From: Verrucomicrobiota bacterium
GTDB taxonomy: Bacteria > Verrucomicrobiota > Verrucomicrobiia > Opitutales > Opitutaceae
Assembly: GCA_016235555.1 (NCBI GenBank)
Contig: JACRKC010000088.1
Span: 62,001 to 126,000 of the forward strand
Reading direction: 5' to 3'
Length of the DNA: 64,000 nucleotides
Below are positions 18,065 to 26,575 of the stretch, piece by piece. Within the stretch, counting starts at the first letter, position 1. The number at the start of each line of letters is the position of its first letter. The translations under genes and the position numbers were made by a program. Under the pieces are notes generated by a model. It worked only from the letters and a program-made list of their open reading frames with translations, was not told the origin of the DNA and made no database searches.

Positions 18065-19045
18065 GTGATCGCCTCCATCGCATTCCGGAACTTCAAGGCG
18101 CTCCGCAACACCAGCCTGCGGCTCGCGCCGTTCAACCTGCTGATCGGGCCCAACGGCAGCGGAAAAACGAGTCTCATCCAGTCGCTGCTGCATCTGCGCG
18201 GGTTGGCGAAACTACCGGTCGACGAGACGGCGCGCAGCGGCAAGAGCGGCCACCCGGAGATCGTGTTCAAATTCGCGGCACCGCACGACAAGGTCGCGGC
18301 GCGGATGGGCTGCGTCTCGGATTTCGTCTGCGACCTCCTGCAGGTGACTCCAGCCGGCACGGCGCAGTGGAAATCGTTGCGGGACGACTTGGTGCGCACC
18401 CGCAGCTACCTCTTCGACCACTATGCGATGGCGATGCCGGCGGCGCGCGACAGCGGGGCGGTGCTCGCCGGAAACGGCGGGAATCTCGCCGCGGTGCTGG
18501 CGCACATGGAGGCCCGGCACCCGGGCGCGTTTGCGGCGCTCGTGGGCGAGTGCGTGCGCATCCTGCCGGAGTTTGCCGGCATCGAGCTGACGGGCGGACC
18601 GCAAGTGAGCCTCGTGATGCAATTGACCGATGGCGGGCGGGTGCCCGCGGAAAATCTGTCGCAAGGCACCCTCTATGCGCTCGGCGTGCTGGGGCTGGCG
18701 TTTGATCCGATGCCGCCCGGAATCTTGTGCATCGAAGAGATTGATCGGGGAATTCACCCGCGATTGCTGCGCGAAGTGCGCGACGCGCTCTACCGCCTGA
18801 GCTACCCGCAGTCGTTCGGCCTGGCGCAGCGGCCGGTGCAGATCATCGCGACGACGCACTCGCCCTACCTGCTGGACCTGTTCCGCGACCATCCGGAGGA
18901 GATCGTTCTCGCCAACAAGCGCGGCACGGAGGCGCAATTCGAGCGGCTCGCCGACCGGCCGGATATCGCGGAGCTGCTGCGCGAAGGATCGCTCGGCGAC
19001 ATGTGGTTCAGCGGCATTCTCGGCGGCGTGCCCGAAGAGCGATGA
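18065..19045 (+). CDS. ABC/SMC-like AAA ATPase (AAA_21 type)
   Basis: 326 residues: N-terminal MIASIAFRNFKAL as in RecF/OLD-like ATPases, Walker A GPNGSGKTS (28-36), an insert of about 155 residues with no coiled-coil hinge, signature-like LSQGT (199-202), Walker B LCIEE (221-225), the D-loop DRGIHP, and the H-loop TTHSP (H265). It is shorter than OLD or Gabija ATPases and carries no fused Toprim domain. Its stop overlaps the start of the next gene (ATGA), whose product looks Toprim-like, giving a split ATPase-Toprim unit. Defence or DNA-metabolism roles are possible by analogy only. It is probably co-transcribed with potA. Confidence 0.8.
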   Translation: MIASIAFRNFKALRNTSLRLAPFNLLIGPNGSGKTSLIQSLLHLRGLAKLPVDETARSGKSGHPEIVFKFAAPHDKVAARMGCVSDFVCDLLQVTPAGTAQWKSLRDDLVRTRSYLFDHYAMAMPAARDSGAVLAGNGGNLAAVLAHMEARHPGAFAALVGECVRILPEFAGIELTGGPQVSLVMQLTDGGRVPAENLSQGTLYALGVLGLAFDPMPPGILCIEEIDRGIHPRLLREVRDALYRLSYPQSFGLAQRPVQIIATTHSPYLLDLFRDHPEEIVLANKRGTEAQFERLADRPDIAELLREGSLGDMWFSGILGGVPEER

Positions 19046-19683
19046 AGGTCGCGTTGCTCAGCGAGTCGCCGGCGGACGAGGCGGCGTTGCGGGTGCTCGT
19101 CGAGTCGGCGCTCGGCGAACGGCCGCAGTTTGTCGCCGCCGGACTGCGCGCGCGGGGCTGGCCGAACGTGGCGCAGTTGCTGCCCGCCGTGATCCGCCAT
19201 CTGCATTTCCAGACCGATGCGGATGCGCTCGCCGTGGTGGTCGATTCCGACGACTCGGTGGTGCATACCGAGGAGCACGAGCGGCCCGACTATTTTCACC
19301 CGCAGTGCCGGATGTGCGGGTTGCGCGCGGTGTTCCGGCGGACCGTGAAAAAGCTGCCACCGGCCCACGGCCGACAGCGGGTGCTGCGCGGGGTCGGGGT
19401 GGCGGTGCCGGCGGTGGAGGCGTGGTATCTCTGCGGCCGGGATGACGGGGTCACCGAGGGCGCGTGGGTGGAAGGGCAGCGGCGCGGGCGCCTACCCTAT
19501 ACGCGGGCCGAGCTGAAGTGGCGCGTCTACGGGACGGACCGGCCGAGCCTGCCGCACGAGATCCGGTGCGCCCTGCAGGAGGTGGAACGGCATCGCCGCG
19601 ACGCGCGGCGGCTGGAGGCAGACTTTCCCGGTTTCGGGGCCCTCGCGCGCGAGGTGCGGGGATGGCGGCAAGACAATAGTTGA
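19042..19683 (+). CDS. Toprim-like partner protein (DUF4276-like)
   Basis: 213 residues from ATG 19042, overlapping the ATPase stop. The pattern fits a Toprim-type acidic site: E8 in ALLSESPADEAAL, DSDD at 68-71 after a hydrophobic strand (ALAVVVDSDDS), and VPAVEAWYL near residue 122, resembling the EAW segment of DUF4276-like proteins. HPQCRMCG (86-93) adds a histidine and two cysteines. Toprim proteins cut or modify nucleic acids with metal ions. A functional link to the ATPase is inferred from the overlap. The family call is tentative, since strand order was judged by eye. Confidence 0.55.
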   Translation: MKVALLSESPADEAALRVLVESALGERPQFVAAGLRARGWPNVAQLLPAVIRHLHFQTDADALAVVVDSDDSVVHTEEHERPDYFHPQCRMCGLRAVFRRTVKKLPPAHGRQRVLRGVGVAVPAVEAWYLCGRDDGVTEGAWVEGQRRGRLPYTRAELKWRVYGTDRPSLPHEIRCALQEVERHRRDARRLEADFPGFGALAREVRGWRQDNS

Positions 19684-19697
19684 CATATAAACAATAG
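19673..19697 (+). promoter_or_regulatory. AT-rich site with direct repeats before the second MarR gene
   Basis: ACAATAG occurs at 19673-19679 and again at 19691-19697, with TTGACATATAAAC between them, the only clearly AT-rich stretch nearby. It straddles the stop of the Toprim-like gene and precedes the MarR gene at 19716. It may hold the promoter (TTGACA at 19680) and an operator. No good -10 is placed at standard spacing. Confidence 0.35.
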
Positions 19698-19715
19698 AGA
19701 ACACAACGGTCGCCC

Positions 19716-20165
19716 ATGCCCGTGGCCGACGCCTACGAATTCGTCAACGCCCTGCTTTCCGCCGCCGACGCGTTGCTGCGTGAAAGCCAGCGGCTCTTTC
19801 GCCCGCACGGGCTGACCGCCGCGCAGTTCAACGTCCTGAACATCCTCGCCGAGAGCCCCGACGGCCTGAGCCAGCGCGAGCTGAGCGAGCATCTCGTGGT
19901 GGATCGCTCGAATGTCACGGGGCTGCTCGACCGGATGGAGCGGGCCGGCTGGGTGAAGCGCACCGACCATCCGACGGATCGACGCATCTACCAGGTCGTG
20001 CTGACGGCGGACGGACGCCGGCTGTGGTCGGTGGTGGCGCCGCTCTACCTCGAGGCGCTGCGCGATGTCACCCGCGGGCTCAATCCGAAGCGCATGCGGG
20101 AAAGCACGCAGCTCCTGCAATCGCTTGAAGCCGGTGCCGGCCGCTGGTCGGACGCTGCGAGGTAA
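19716..20165 (+). CDS. MarR-family transcriptional regulator
   Basis: 149 residues, normal MarR length. The winged helix is clear: LTAAQFNVLNILAESPDGLSQ, recognition helix LSEHLVVDRSNVTGLLDRMERAGWV, and wing HPTDRRIYQVVLTADGRRLW. It starts 33 bases after the Toprim-like gene and precedes the DUF2157 membrane pair on the same strand. Targets are unknown. Its own upstream AT-rich repeats suggest autoregulation. It shares no close sequence with the MarR protein at 4421 beyond the family core. Confidence 0.88.
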   Translation: MPVADAYEFVNALLSAADALLRESQRLFRPHGLTAAQFNVLNILAESPDGLSQRELSEHLVVDRSNVTGLLDRMERAGWVKRTDHPTDRRIYQVVLTADGRRLWSVVAPLYLEALRDVTRGLNPKRMRESTQLLQSLEAGAGRWSDAAR

Positions 20166-20194
20166 CCCGAGGAGACCCTCATCCCCATTCCCCA

Positions 20195-21403
20195 ATGAAA
20201 TCGTTTGAAGAGCGACTGAGAACTGAGAGCGAGGCGTGGGTGGCCGACGGCCTGCTGGTCGAGGAACAGCGCAGCCGGTTGTTGGCGCGCCACCCGGTGC
20301 GAAGCGGCGGGGCGCAGCGATTCATGAGCATCCTGCTGACGATCGGCGCCGCTTTGTTTGCGATCGGAATCAGCCTGGTGATCAAGTCGAACTGGGAGTC
20401 GATCGGCGACTGGGTGAAACTGGGTGGGCTCGTGGTGCTGCTCGGTGGAGCCTACACCCTGGGCTGGCGGCTCAAGCTGACTCCGGGAAATTTTCCGAAA
20501 ATGGGTGATGCCTGTCTCATGGCCGGCGCGGTGTTCTTCCTGCTGGGCATCGCGCTCGTCAGCCAGATTTTCCATCTGAACAGCCGGCCGGCGAACGGCG
20601 TGCTTCTCTGGTGGGCCGGCGTCGCGGGGCTGCCCTGGCTGACGCGGGCAAAGGGGATGCAATTCGTGAGCCTCGTGGCAGGGCTGACCTGGCTGACGAT
20701 GGAGTTGCACGCAAGTGACTCGTGGCTGCGGCTCGTGGGGGACCGGCCGGGTTGGTGGAATGCGGAGCTCATGCTCTTTGCGGCCACGGGTTTTCTGGTG
20801 GGGTTGACGTTGCTGAACGCCGGGCTCGGCCTGCGGGTGGGAACGCACGCGTATTTCGCCGGCCTGCACGAGAAGGTCGGGCTGTTGCTGGCGAACTGGG
20901 CGCTCTATGTGCTCGGGTTTACGTGGTCGGTGCACCACTGGTCGACGCACGCGATGGCGCCGGCCCGCGTCGAGCCAGGTCTGGCGTTGAGCCTGTTGGC
21001 CGTGGGTGCCGCGGCGTGGGCGGCGAAGAGAAACCGGCCGGATTTGCGGGCGATCGGACTGTATGCGTTGCCGGGCCTCGTGCCGGTGCTGGCATTTTTG
21101 TCCGGCTGGGAATTGCGCGATTCCGGCTGGCTGTGGGGCGGACTCGCGTGTCTGGCGATGTTTGTGCTGAACCTCGGTATGATCCGGGTCGGCCTCGCGA
21201 CGGGGCGCGAGAGTTGGATCAACTTCGGCATGGCGGGCATCGCGTTGAACGTGATCACGCGGTATTTCCTGCTCTTCGGCACCATGCTGGAGGGCGGACT
21301 CTTCTTCATTGTCACGGGGCTGCTGGTGCTCGGGCTCGGCTACTATCTGGAACGCAAGCGCCGTTCGCTCGTGGCGTCGGTGCGGAAGGAGGTGGCGCCA
21401 TGA
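20195..21403 (+). CDS. DUF2157-type multi-pass membrane protein
   Basis: 402 residues. A soluble start (KSFEERLRTESEAWVADGLL) is followed by about ten hydrophobic segments, including ILLTIGAALFAIGISLVI, VFFLLGIALVSQIFHLN and VLALGLGYYLERKRR-type closing residues. The N-terminal pattern with SNWESIGDWVKL fits DUF2157 inner-membrane proteins. Proteins of this family are usually encoded beside a GDYXXLXY protein, as here with an ATGA overlap. The biochemical role is unknown. Confidence 0.8.
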   Translation: MKSFEERLRTESEAWVADGLLVEEQRSRLLARHPVRSGGAQRFMSILLTIGAALFAIGISLVIKSNWESIGDWVKLGGLVVLLGGAYTLGWRLKLTPGNFPKMGDACLMAGAVFFLLGIALVSQIFHLNSRPANGVLLWWAGVAGLPWLTRAKGMQFVSLVAGLTWLTMELHASDSWLRLVGDRPGWWNAELMLFAATGFLVGLTLLNAGLGLRVGTHAYFAGLHEKVGLLLANWALYVLGFTWSVHHWSTHAMAPARVEPGLALSLLAVGAAAWAAKRNRPDLRAIGLYALPGLVPVLAFLSGWELRDSGWLWGGLACLAMFVLNLGMIRVGLATGRESWINFGMAGIALNVITRYFLLFGTMLEGGLFFIVTGLLVLGLGYYLERKRRSLVASVRKEVAP

Positions 21404-21927
21404 ATCGCCGGGAGAAATGGTTCTGGGGGCTCGTGGCGGCGCAGGTGGTCTTCCTGCTCGGCTGGGCGGGGTATCACGAGTGGGTGCGTCAACGCGCCCC
21501 GGTGATCGTGTTGAAGTGCCGGCCGGTCGATCCGCAGGACTTGCTGCGGGGCGACTACATGACGCTGCGCTACGAGATCAGCGATGCAATCGTCACCGGT
21601 TTGGCGGCCAAACAGAAGGAGGGCGCCGGCGTGGGGACCGATGTCTGGGTGCTGCTCGAAAAGCATGAGCGCCACCATGTGGTGGTGCGGGCGAGCCTGG
21701 AGCGGCTCACCCCGACGACCGGACAGATACTCGTGCGCGCCGAAACGGGTCGCGACTGGAGCGGCGCCACGGGCGCCAGCCGGCTCGACTACGGCATCGA
21801 GCGCTATTTCGTGCCGGAGGGGAAGGGCACGCCGCGTTTCAAGCTCATGGAAGTCGAGGCATCAGTCAGTGCGGCCCACCGCCTCCAGATCAAACGCGTC
21901 CTGCTGGATGGGCGGGTCTACCCGTGA
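21400..21927 (+). CDS. GDYXXLXY-domain membrane-anchored protein
   Basis: 175 residues. One N-terminal membrane segment (FWGLVAAQVVFLLGWAGYHEW) is followed by a periplasmic domain with the family signature GDYMTLRYE (about residues 52-60), which contains the GDYxxLxY motif. The stop of DUF2157 overlaps this start, so the two are translationally coupled and probably form one membrane complex. Function is not established for the family. Confidence 0.85.
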   Translation: MNRREKWFWGLVAAQVVFLLGWAGYHEWVRQRAPVIVLKCRPVDPQDLLRGDYMTLRYEISDAIVTGLAAKQKEGAGVGTDVWVLLEKHERHHVVVRASLERLTPTTGQILVRAETGRDWSGATGASRLDYGIERYFVPEGKGTPRFKLMEVEASVSAAHRLQIKRVLLDGRVYP

Positions 21928-21991
21928 GGTGGTCGCTGCAAAAAATGCTTTGAATTCATCCCGCGATGGCCGGCATAACATTCCCGCGCTC

Positions 21992-24223
21992 ATGCCCCTC
22001 CCTGCTTTTCGCCGGCGCTCCCATCTCCCTTTTTTCTTAGAGTTGATTGCCAGCCTCGTCGCCCGGGCGCTTTACCGCGTGCGCACGAGCGGCGCTGAAA
22101 ATCTGCCGGCGAGCGGCGGTGTCCTGCTGATTGCGAACCATATCTCGTATGTCGATGTGGTGGTGCTCCAACTCGCCTGTCCGCGACCGATTCGCTATGT
22201 GGGACATTGGGGGCTCCGGCGCACGCCCTTCTTTGCGTGGTGCTTCAAGGTCAGCGGGGCCATCCCGATTTCCTCCCAACATCCGCTCGACGGGATGCGG
22301 GCCGCGGTGCGTGCGCTCAAAGCGGGTGAAGTGGTGTGTGTCTGCCCTGAAGGGCACATCTCGCGCACGGGCCAGCTGATGGAAATCATGCCCGGGTTCG
22401 AGGCCATGGCGAGGCAGGCCAACGTGCCGGTCATCGCGGCGGCGATCGACGGACTATGGGGCTCGGTGTTTTCGTTTGCGGGCAACAAATACATCTGGAA
22501 GTCGCCGCGATTGATGCCGACGGAGGTGTTCATCGCGTTTGGCCGGCTCACGCCGCCGTCGGAGGTCAGCCCGGTCTGGGCACGCCGGGAGTTGCTGGAC
22601 CTCGGGCGGCTGGCCTTCGATGAGCGACCGGTGCTCCGCCGTCACCTCGGGCGCGAGTGCGTGCGCACGCTCACCAAGCACCCGTGGCGCCTGCTGGTGG
22701 TCGATCGCACGATCGGCCGGCGCGAGCTTCGCTGCGGCCAGCTTTACGCGGCGGTCGCGGTGCTCGCCCGGCGCATCCGGGAGACGGTGCCGCAGGATCG
22801 CGTCGGAGTCGTGTTGCCTCCGGGCATCGGGACCTTCGTCGCCAATCTCGCCATCCTGGCGGCCGGCAAGGTGCCCGTGAACCTCAACTTCACGGCCGGC
22901 CGGGCCGCGCTGGAACTCAGCCTCAAGATCGGCGGAATCGAAACCGTGATCACGGCCGATGCCGTGCGGGCCAAGGTCGCGAATTTTCCCTGGCCCGAGC
23001 ACACCGTGGACTTGAAATCCGAACTCGAGGCCTGCGGCGGCAAACGCGCGCTCGTGCCGTGGCTGCTCGCGGCGTGGTTGTTGCCCAACCAGCTTTGCGC
23101 GAGCCTGCTGCGGTTGCCGCAGATCGGCGACCGGGCGGAGGCGAGCGTGCTTTTTACCAGCGGAAGTTCCGGCGAACCGAAGGGCGTCGTGCTCACCCAC
23201 CGCAACATCTTCGCCAATTGCGCGCAGATTTCGTCGCTCTCGATCCTGCCCGAATCCTGCATCCTGCTGGCGAGCCTGCCGGTGTTTCACAGTTTCGGCT
23301 GCACGGTGACGTTGTGGTATCCGATGTTGCGGGGCTGCCGCGTGGTCACGGTGCCGAGCCCGCTCGACACCCGGAAGATCGTCGAGGCGATCCGGGATGA
23401 GCAGGCCACGGTCATGCTGGGGGCGCCCACGTTCATCCGGCCCATGCTCAAGAAGGCGACGCCGCCCGAGATCAAGTCGCTCGATCTGGTGGTCACCGGA
23501 GCCGAGAAGCTGCCGGACGACCTGCACCGGTCGTTCCTTGCGGCGTTTCACATCGAGATTCTACAGGGCTACGGGCTGACGGAAACTTCGCCCGCCACGA
23601 ACATCAACCAGCCCGATCCGCCGATCGTGACCTCCACCGGCGAGCCGCAGGCGGGCAAGCGGCTGGGCTCCGTGGGCCGCATGATGCCGGGCATGACCGC
23701 GCGCATCGTCGATCCGGAGTCCGGCCGCGATCTGCCGTTCCATGAGACCGGCATCGTGCTGTTTCGCGGCGCAAACGTGTTTGAAGGTTATCTGAACGAT
23801 CCGAAAAAAACCGCGGCGGCGTTTCGGGATGGCTGGTTTGTGACGGGCGATCTCGGCCGGTTCGATGCCGACGGCTTTTTGTTTATCGAGGGGCGGCTCT
23901 CCCGTTTTTCCAAGATCGGGGGCGAAATGGTGCCCCACGGCACGATCGAGCAGAAGGTCGCCGAACTTTTCGACATCGACCAAAACACCGGTTACGCCGT
24001 CGTGGTCACCGGTGTGCCCGACCCGAGCAAAGGCGAGGCGTTGGTGCTGCTGACCACGCGCGAACTTACGGCCGACCAGGTGCGCGAGAGATTGCTCGCT
24101 GCCGGGATGCCGGGTCTGTGGGTGCCGAAGATCATCCGCCGCGTGGAAAAAATTCCGGTGCTCGGATCCGGCAAACTCGACCTGAAGGGGTGCCGGGATC
24201 TGGCGCTCGAGGCGGCGCAATAG
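21992..24223 (+). CDS. Aas-type fusion: acyltransferase plus acyl-AMP ligase
   Basis: 743 residues. The N-terminal third is a PlsC-type acyltransferase with NHISYVD (H50 and D55 of HX4D) and CPEGHISRTG (117-126). The remainder is an AMP-forming ligase: FTSGSSGEPKGVVLTHRN (from about 387), GYGLTETSP, and FVTGDLGRFDADGFLFIEGRL. This is the layout of E. coli Aas, which reacylates lysophosphatidylethanolamine with fatty acids activated on ACP. The MFS lysolipid flippase domain fused in some relatives is absent. The start at 21992 follows acyltransferase homology; the frame is open earlier. It probably acts at the inner membrane. Confidence 0.85.
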   Translation: MPLPAFRRRSHLPFFLELIASLVARALYRVRTSGAENLPASGGVLLIANHISYVDVVVLQLACPRPIRYVGHWGLRRTPFFAWCFKVSGAIPISSQHPLDGMRAAVRALKAGEVVCVCPEGHISRTGQLMEIMPGFEAMARQANVPVIAAAIDGLWGSVFSFAGNKYIWKSPRLMPTEVFIAFGRLTPPSEVSPVWARRELLDLGRLAFDERPVLRRHLGRECVRTLTKHPWRLLVVDRTIGRRELRCGQLYAAVAVLARRIRETVPQDRVGVVLPPGIGTFVANLAILAAGKVPVNLNFTAGRAALELSLKIGGIETVITADAVRAKVANFPWPEHTVDLKSELEACGGKRALVPWLLAAWLLPNQLCASLLRLPQIGDRAEASVLFTSGSSGEPKGVVLTHRNIFANCAQISSLSILPESCILLASLPVFHSFGCTVTLWYPMLRGCRVVTVPSPLDTRKIVEAIRDEQATVMLGAPTFIRPMLKKATPPEIKSLDLVVTGAEKLPDDLHRSFLAAFHIEILQGYGLTETSPATNINQPDPPIVTSTGEPQAGKRLGSVGRMMPGMTARIVDPESGRDLPFHETGIVLFRGANVFEGYLNDPKKTAAAFRDGWFVTGDLGRFDADGFLFIEGRLSRFSKIGGEMVPHGTIEQKVAELFDIDQNTGYAVVVTGVPDPSKGEALVLLTTRELTADQVRERLLAAGMPGLWVPKIIRRVEKIPVLGSGKLDLKGCRDLALEAAQ

Positions 24224-24244
24224 GCGAACGACGAGCCGGGCCGG

Positions 24245-25270
24245 ATGAAGATCGACTGCCATGTTCACGTTGTCGGAAATGGCACGGGCGGCACCGGGTG
24301 CTGGTATCGGCCGCGGGGGGTGACGAAATACGGCGCGCCGTTCATGCTGCGGTGCGTGGGGCTGCCGGCGTCGGCGCTGGCGGGCGACCTGGATGCGATT
24401 TACGCGGCGCAGATCCTGCGGTTCGTGCAGGAATCGTCGCTCGATGCGGCGGTGATCCTGGCGCAGGACGAACCCTATCGCGAGGACGGCACGAGGATCG
24501 AGGGCGCGGGCTCGTTTTATGTGCCGAACGATTTTGTGTTCCGCCTCGCGCGCGAGCATCGCGAGTTCCTGCCGGCGGTGTCGATCCACCCGGCGCGGCC
24601 CGACGCGCTCGACGAACTTGAGCGGTGCCTCGTGGCGGGCGCGGTGATGCTGAAATGCCTGCCGAACTGCCAGAACATCGATTGGAATCTGCCGCGCTAC
24701 ACCCGCTTCCTCGAACGCATGGCGGAGAGCGGCCTCATCCTGCTGGCGCACACCGGCAGCGAGCGCACGCTGCCCGTGCTCGATCCGCGGCTCGCCGATC
24801 CGCGCGTGCTCACGCGGGCGCTCGAAATCGGCGTGACGTGCATCGCCGCGCACAGCGGCACGGGCACGGTGCTGGTCGATCCGGATTATTTCGAAGTGTT
24901 CGTGGAGCTGACGCGGCGCTTCCCGCGGCTCTACGGCGACAACAGCGCGCTGGCGGCGCCGAACTTCCGGTTTCGCCCGTCCGCGTTGCGCCGGATGCTC
25001 GAACCCGACCTGGCCGCACGCATCCTGCACGGCAGCGATGTGCCGGTGCTGGTGACCGGCGCGCTGGCGTGGGGCGCGGGAATGCTGGCGTGGCGCGACT
25101 GGCGGGAGACGGCGCGCATCGAAAATCCCATCGAGCGCGATGCCCGGCTCAAGCGCGCACTCGGTTTCGGCGAGGAGACGTTCACGCGGCTGGCCACGTT
25201 GTTGCGGCGCCGGCCGGAGCCGCCGGCCTCGCGCGGCGTGGAACCGCGCGGCCAGCCCGGCTTACGTTGA
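24245..25270 (+). CDS. Amidohydrolase (amidohydrolase-2, TIM-barrel metal hydrolase)
   Basis: 341 residues starting MKIDCHVHV, with the metal-binding HxH (H6, H8). Further barrel motifs are LPAVSIHPARPD, ILLAHTGSE, CIAAHSGTG and ILHGSDVPV with the last metal aspartate. This resembles ACMSD/amidohydrolase-2 proteins, which decarboxylate or hydrolyse C-C and C-N bonds. It starts 21 bases after the Aas-type gene and may be co-transcribed. The substrate is unknown. The C-terminal ~20 residues are low complexity. Confidence 0.8.
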   Translation: MKIDCHVHVVGNGTGGTGCWYRPRGVTKYGAPFMLRCVGLPASALAGDLDAIYAAQILRFVQESSLDAAVILAQDEPYREDGTRIEGAGSFYVPNDFVFRLAREHREFLPAVSIHPARPDALDELERCLVAGAVMLKCLPNCQNIDWNLPRYTRFLERMAESGLILLAHTGSERTLPVLDPRLADPRVLTRALEIGVTCIAAHSGTGTVLVDPDYFEVFVELTRRFPRLYGDNSALAAPNFRFRPSALRRMLEPDLAARILHGSDVPVLVTGALAWGAGMLAWRDWRETARIENPIERDARLKRALGFGEETFTRLATLLRRRPEPPASRGVEPRGQPGLR

Positions 25271-25290
25271 AATGGAGCCGCGAGCGGGGT

Positions 25291-25337
25291 GTAGGTCGGG
25301 CTTTACGCCCGACGTGTCGGGGAAAAAGCCCGACCTG
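25291..25337. repeat. Paired hairpin element
   Basis: GTCGGGC-TTTAC-GCCCGAC (25295-25313, preceded by GTAG) and GTCGGGG-AAAAA-GCCCGAC (25316-25334). Two hairpins with the same stem lie between convergent genes. GTAG at the left border matches the border of other elements here. Confidence 0.7.
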
Positions 25338-25367
25338 TGCAAACGGCTCCGGAAGATTGAAACCGCG

Positions 25368-25661
25368 CTAGTCGCCGGGTGCGACGCGGTGGCGCCGGCC
25401 GGAGTGCGCGCCGGGGCCTTCGTTGGCGGCGAGCGCCTTGATCTCGTCGAACTGCTTCTGGGAGATGAGGCGGCGGGGGACGCGTTTTTCCGCCTCGTAG
25501 ATCAGACGCTCGCGATCGTCGTCGGTGGGGGTGTGCGGTTTCCACGGGGTGTGGTGGCCCTGCTTGCGCGTCCACGCGATGTTGCCGCCGTGCACCGACA
25601 CGTTGACCTGATATTTGCCCTGCTCAGGGTCTTTGTTCCACCAGCCGAAATCGATCGCCAT
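25368..25661 (-). CDS. Small conserved-looking hypothetical protein
   Basis: 97 residues, not recognised as a known family. It starts MAIDFGWWNKDPEQGKYQV, then VHGGNIAWTRKQGHH, and a charged helical end (ERLIYEAEKRVPRRLISQKQFDEIKAL). It has no signal peptide, membrane segment or cysteine, and is rich in Trp and His near the N-terminus. It probably folds as a small beta sheet plus one helix. Amino-acid use looks like a real cytoplasmic protein. It lies 51 bases downstream of the metallophosphoesterase on the same strand and may share its transcript. Confidence 0.65.
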   Translation of the reverse strand: MAIDFGWWNKDPEQGKYQVNVSVHGGNIAWTRKQGHHTPWKPHTPTDDDRERLIYEAEKRVPRRLISQKQFDEIKALAANEGPGAHSGRRHRVAPGD

Positions 25662-25712
25662 GTTTTTTGGAGTGGTGGATTGCGGCGCCGCTGCGCCGCG
25701 CGCAATGCCAAA

Positions 25713-26522
25713 CTATACGAGAGAAAATTCGGCGACGATGCCGCCCGGGTGAAACGCCCCGGCGCGTTCCGCCACCCGGCGGACGGTGATGCGCCCCGGA
25801 GCCAGGTCGACGGCGAACGCGCCGAAGGGCGGGCAGAAGGTGCCGGTGTTGATGACGGTGACGCCGCCGGCCCGGCGGATGGCGGGGCGGTGGGTGTGGC
25901 CGAGCAGGACGAATTTCGCGGCGGGGCGGTGCCGCCGCACCCAGGCGGCGGCACGGTGCGGCTCGACGCGCCAGGACTGGAGCACGCGAAAGATGCGCAG
26001 GGGCGGCCAGACGGTGTCGGCGATGAAGCCGGCGGCGTATCTGGGGCCGCGGGGCTCGGCCTGGTGGCGCTGGGGAATCTGCGCGGCGACGCGGCGCCAG
26101 ATCGCGAAGCGGGACTCGAAGCCCTGCCGCTCGTGGGCGGCGAGCGCGCCAAGCTCGGCGGCGATGAGGCGGGCGATGAGCGGGGCGTCGCGACCCCACG
26201 GCACGATGTTGTCGAAGAGAACGTCGCCGTGCGTCGCGAAGATCTGCCCGTCGGCGAGATCGCGCGAGTGGCACGACGAGAGGTCGGGATCGTGGTTGCC
26301 GGTGAGAAGCGTGACGGCTGCGCGTTGCGAGCCGGCAAACGCGCGGAGTTGCGCCTGGCAGGCGGCGGTGTGTTCGGGGCGGCGGCCCGGCCGGGTGTCG
26401 AGCGTGTCGCCGTTGAGCACGACTTCGTCGGCGCCGTCGAAGAGCGGCTGCAACTGGTCCAGGTGGCGGACCTTGGTCGCCGGATCGCCGAAATGGATGT
26501 CTGAGAAAACGCGCGTCAGCAC
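25713..26522 (-). CDS. Calcineurin-like metallophosphoesterase
   Basis: 269 residues with all metal-site motifs: FSDIHFG (D8, H10), NGDTLD (D39), TGNHDPD (N76, H77) and LLGHTHRP. The overall pattern is like UDP-2,3-diacylglucosamine hydrolase (LpxH) and related phosphoesterases, but without enough detail to choose one. The start is GTG at 26520-26522 directly before the first motif. It is divergent from the gene at 26576, with only about 53 bases between starts. Confidence 0.83.
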   Translation of the reverse strand: MLTRVFSDIHFGDPATKVRHLDQLQPLFDGADEVVLNGDTLDTRPGRRPEHTAACQAQLRAFAGSQRAAVTLLTGNHDPDLSSCHSRDLADGQIFATHGDVLFDNIVPWGRDAPLIARLIAAELGALAAHERQGFESRFAIWRRVAAQIPQRHQAEPRGPRYAAGFIADTVWPPLRIFRVLQSWRVEPHRAAAWVRRHRPAAKFVLLGHTHRPAIRRAGGVTVINTGTFCPPFGAFAVDLAPGRITVRRVAERAGAFHPGGIVAEFSLV

Positions 26523-26575
26523 GCGGGAGAATGAAGATTGCCGCGCGGCGAATGTCGATTGACGATCGGCGGACG

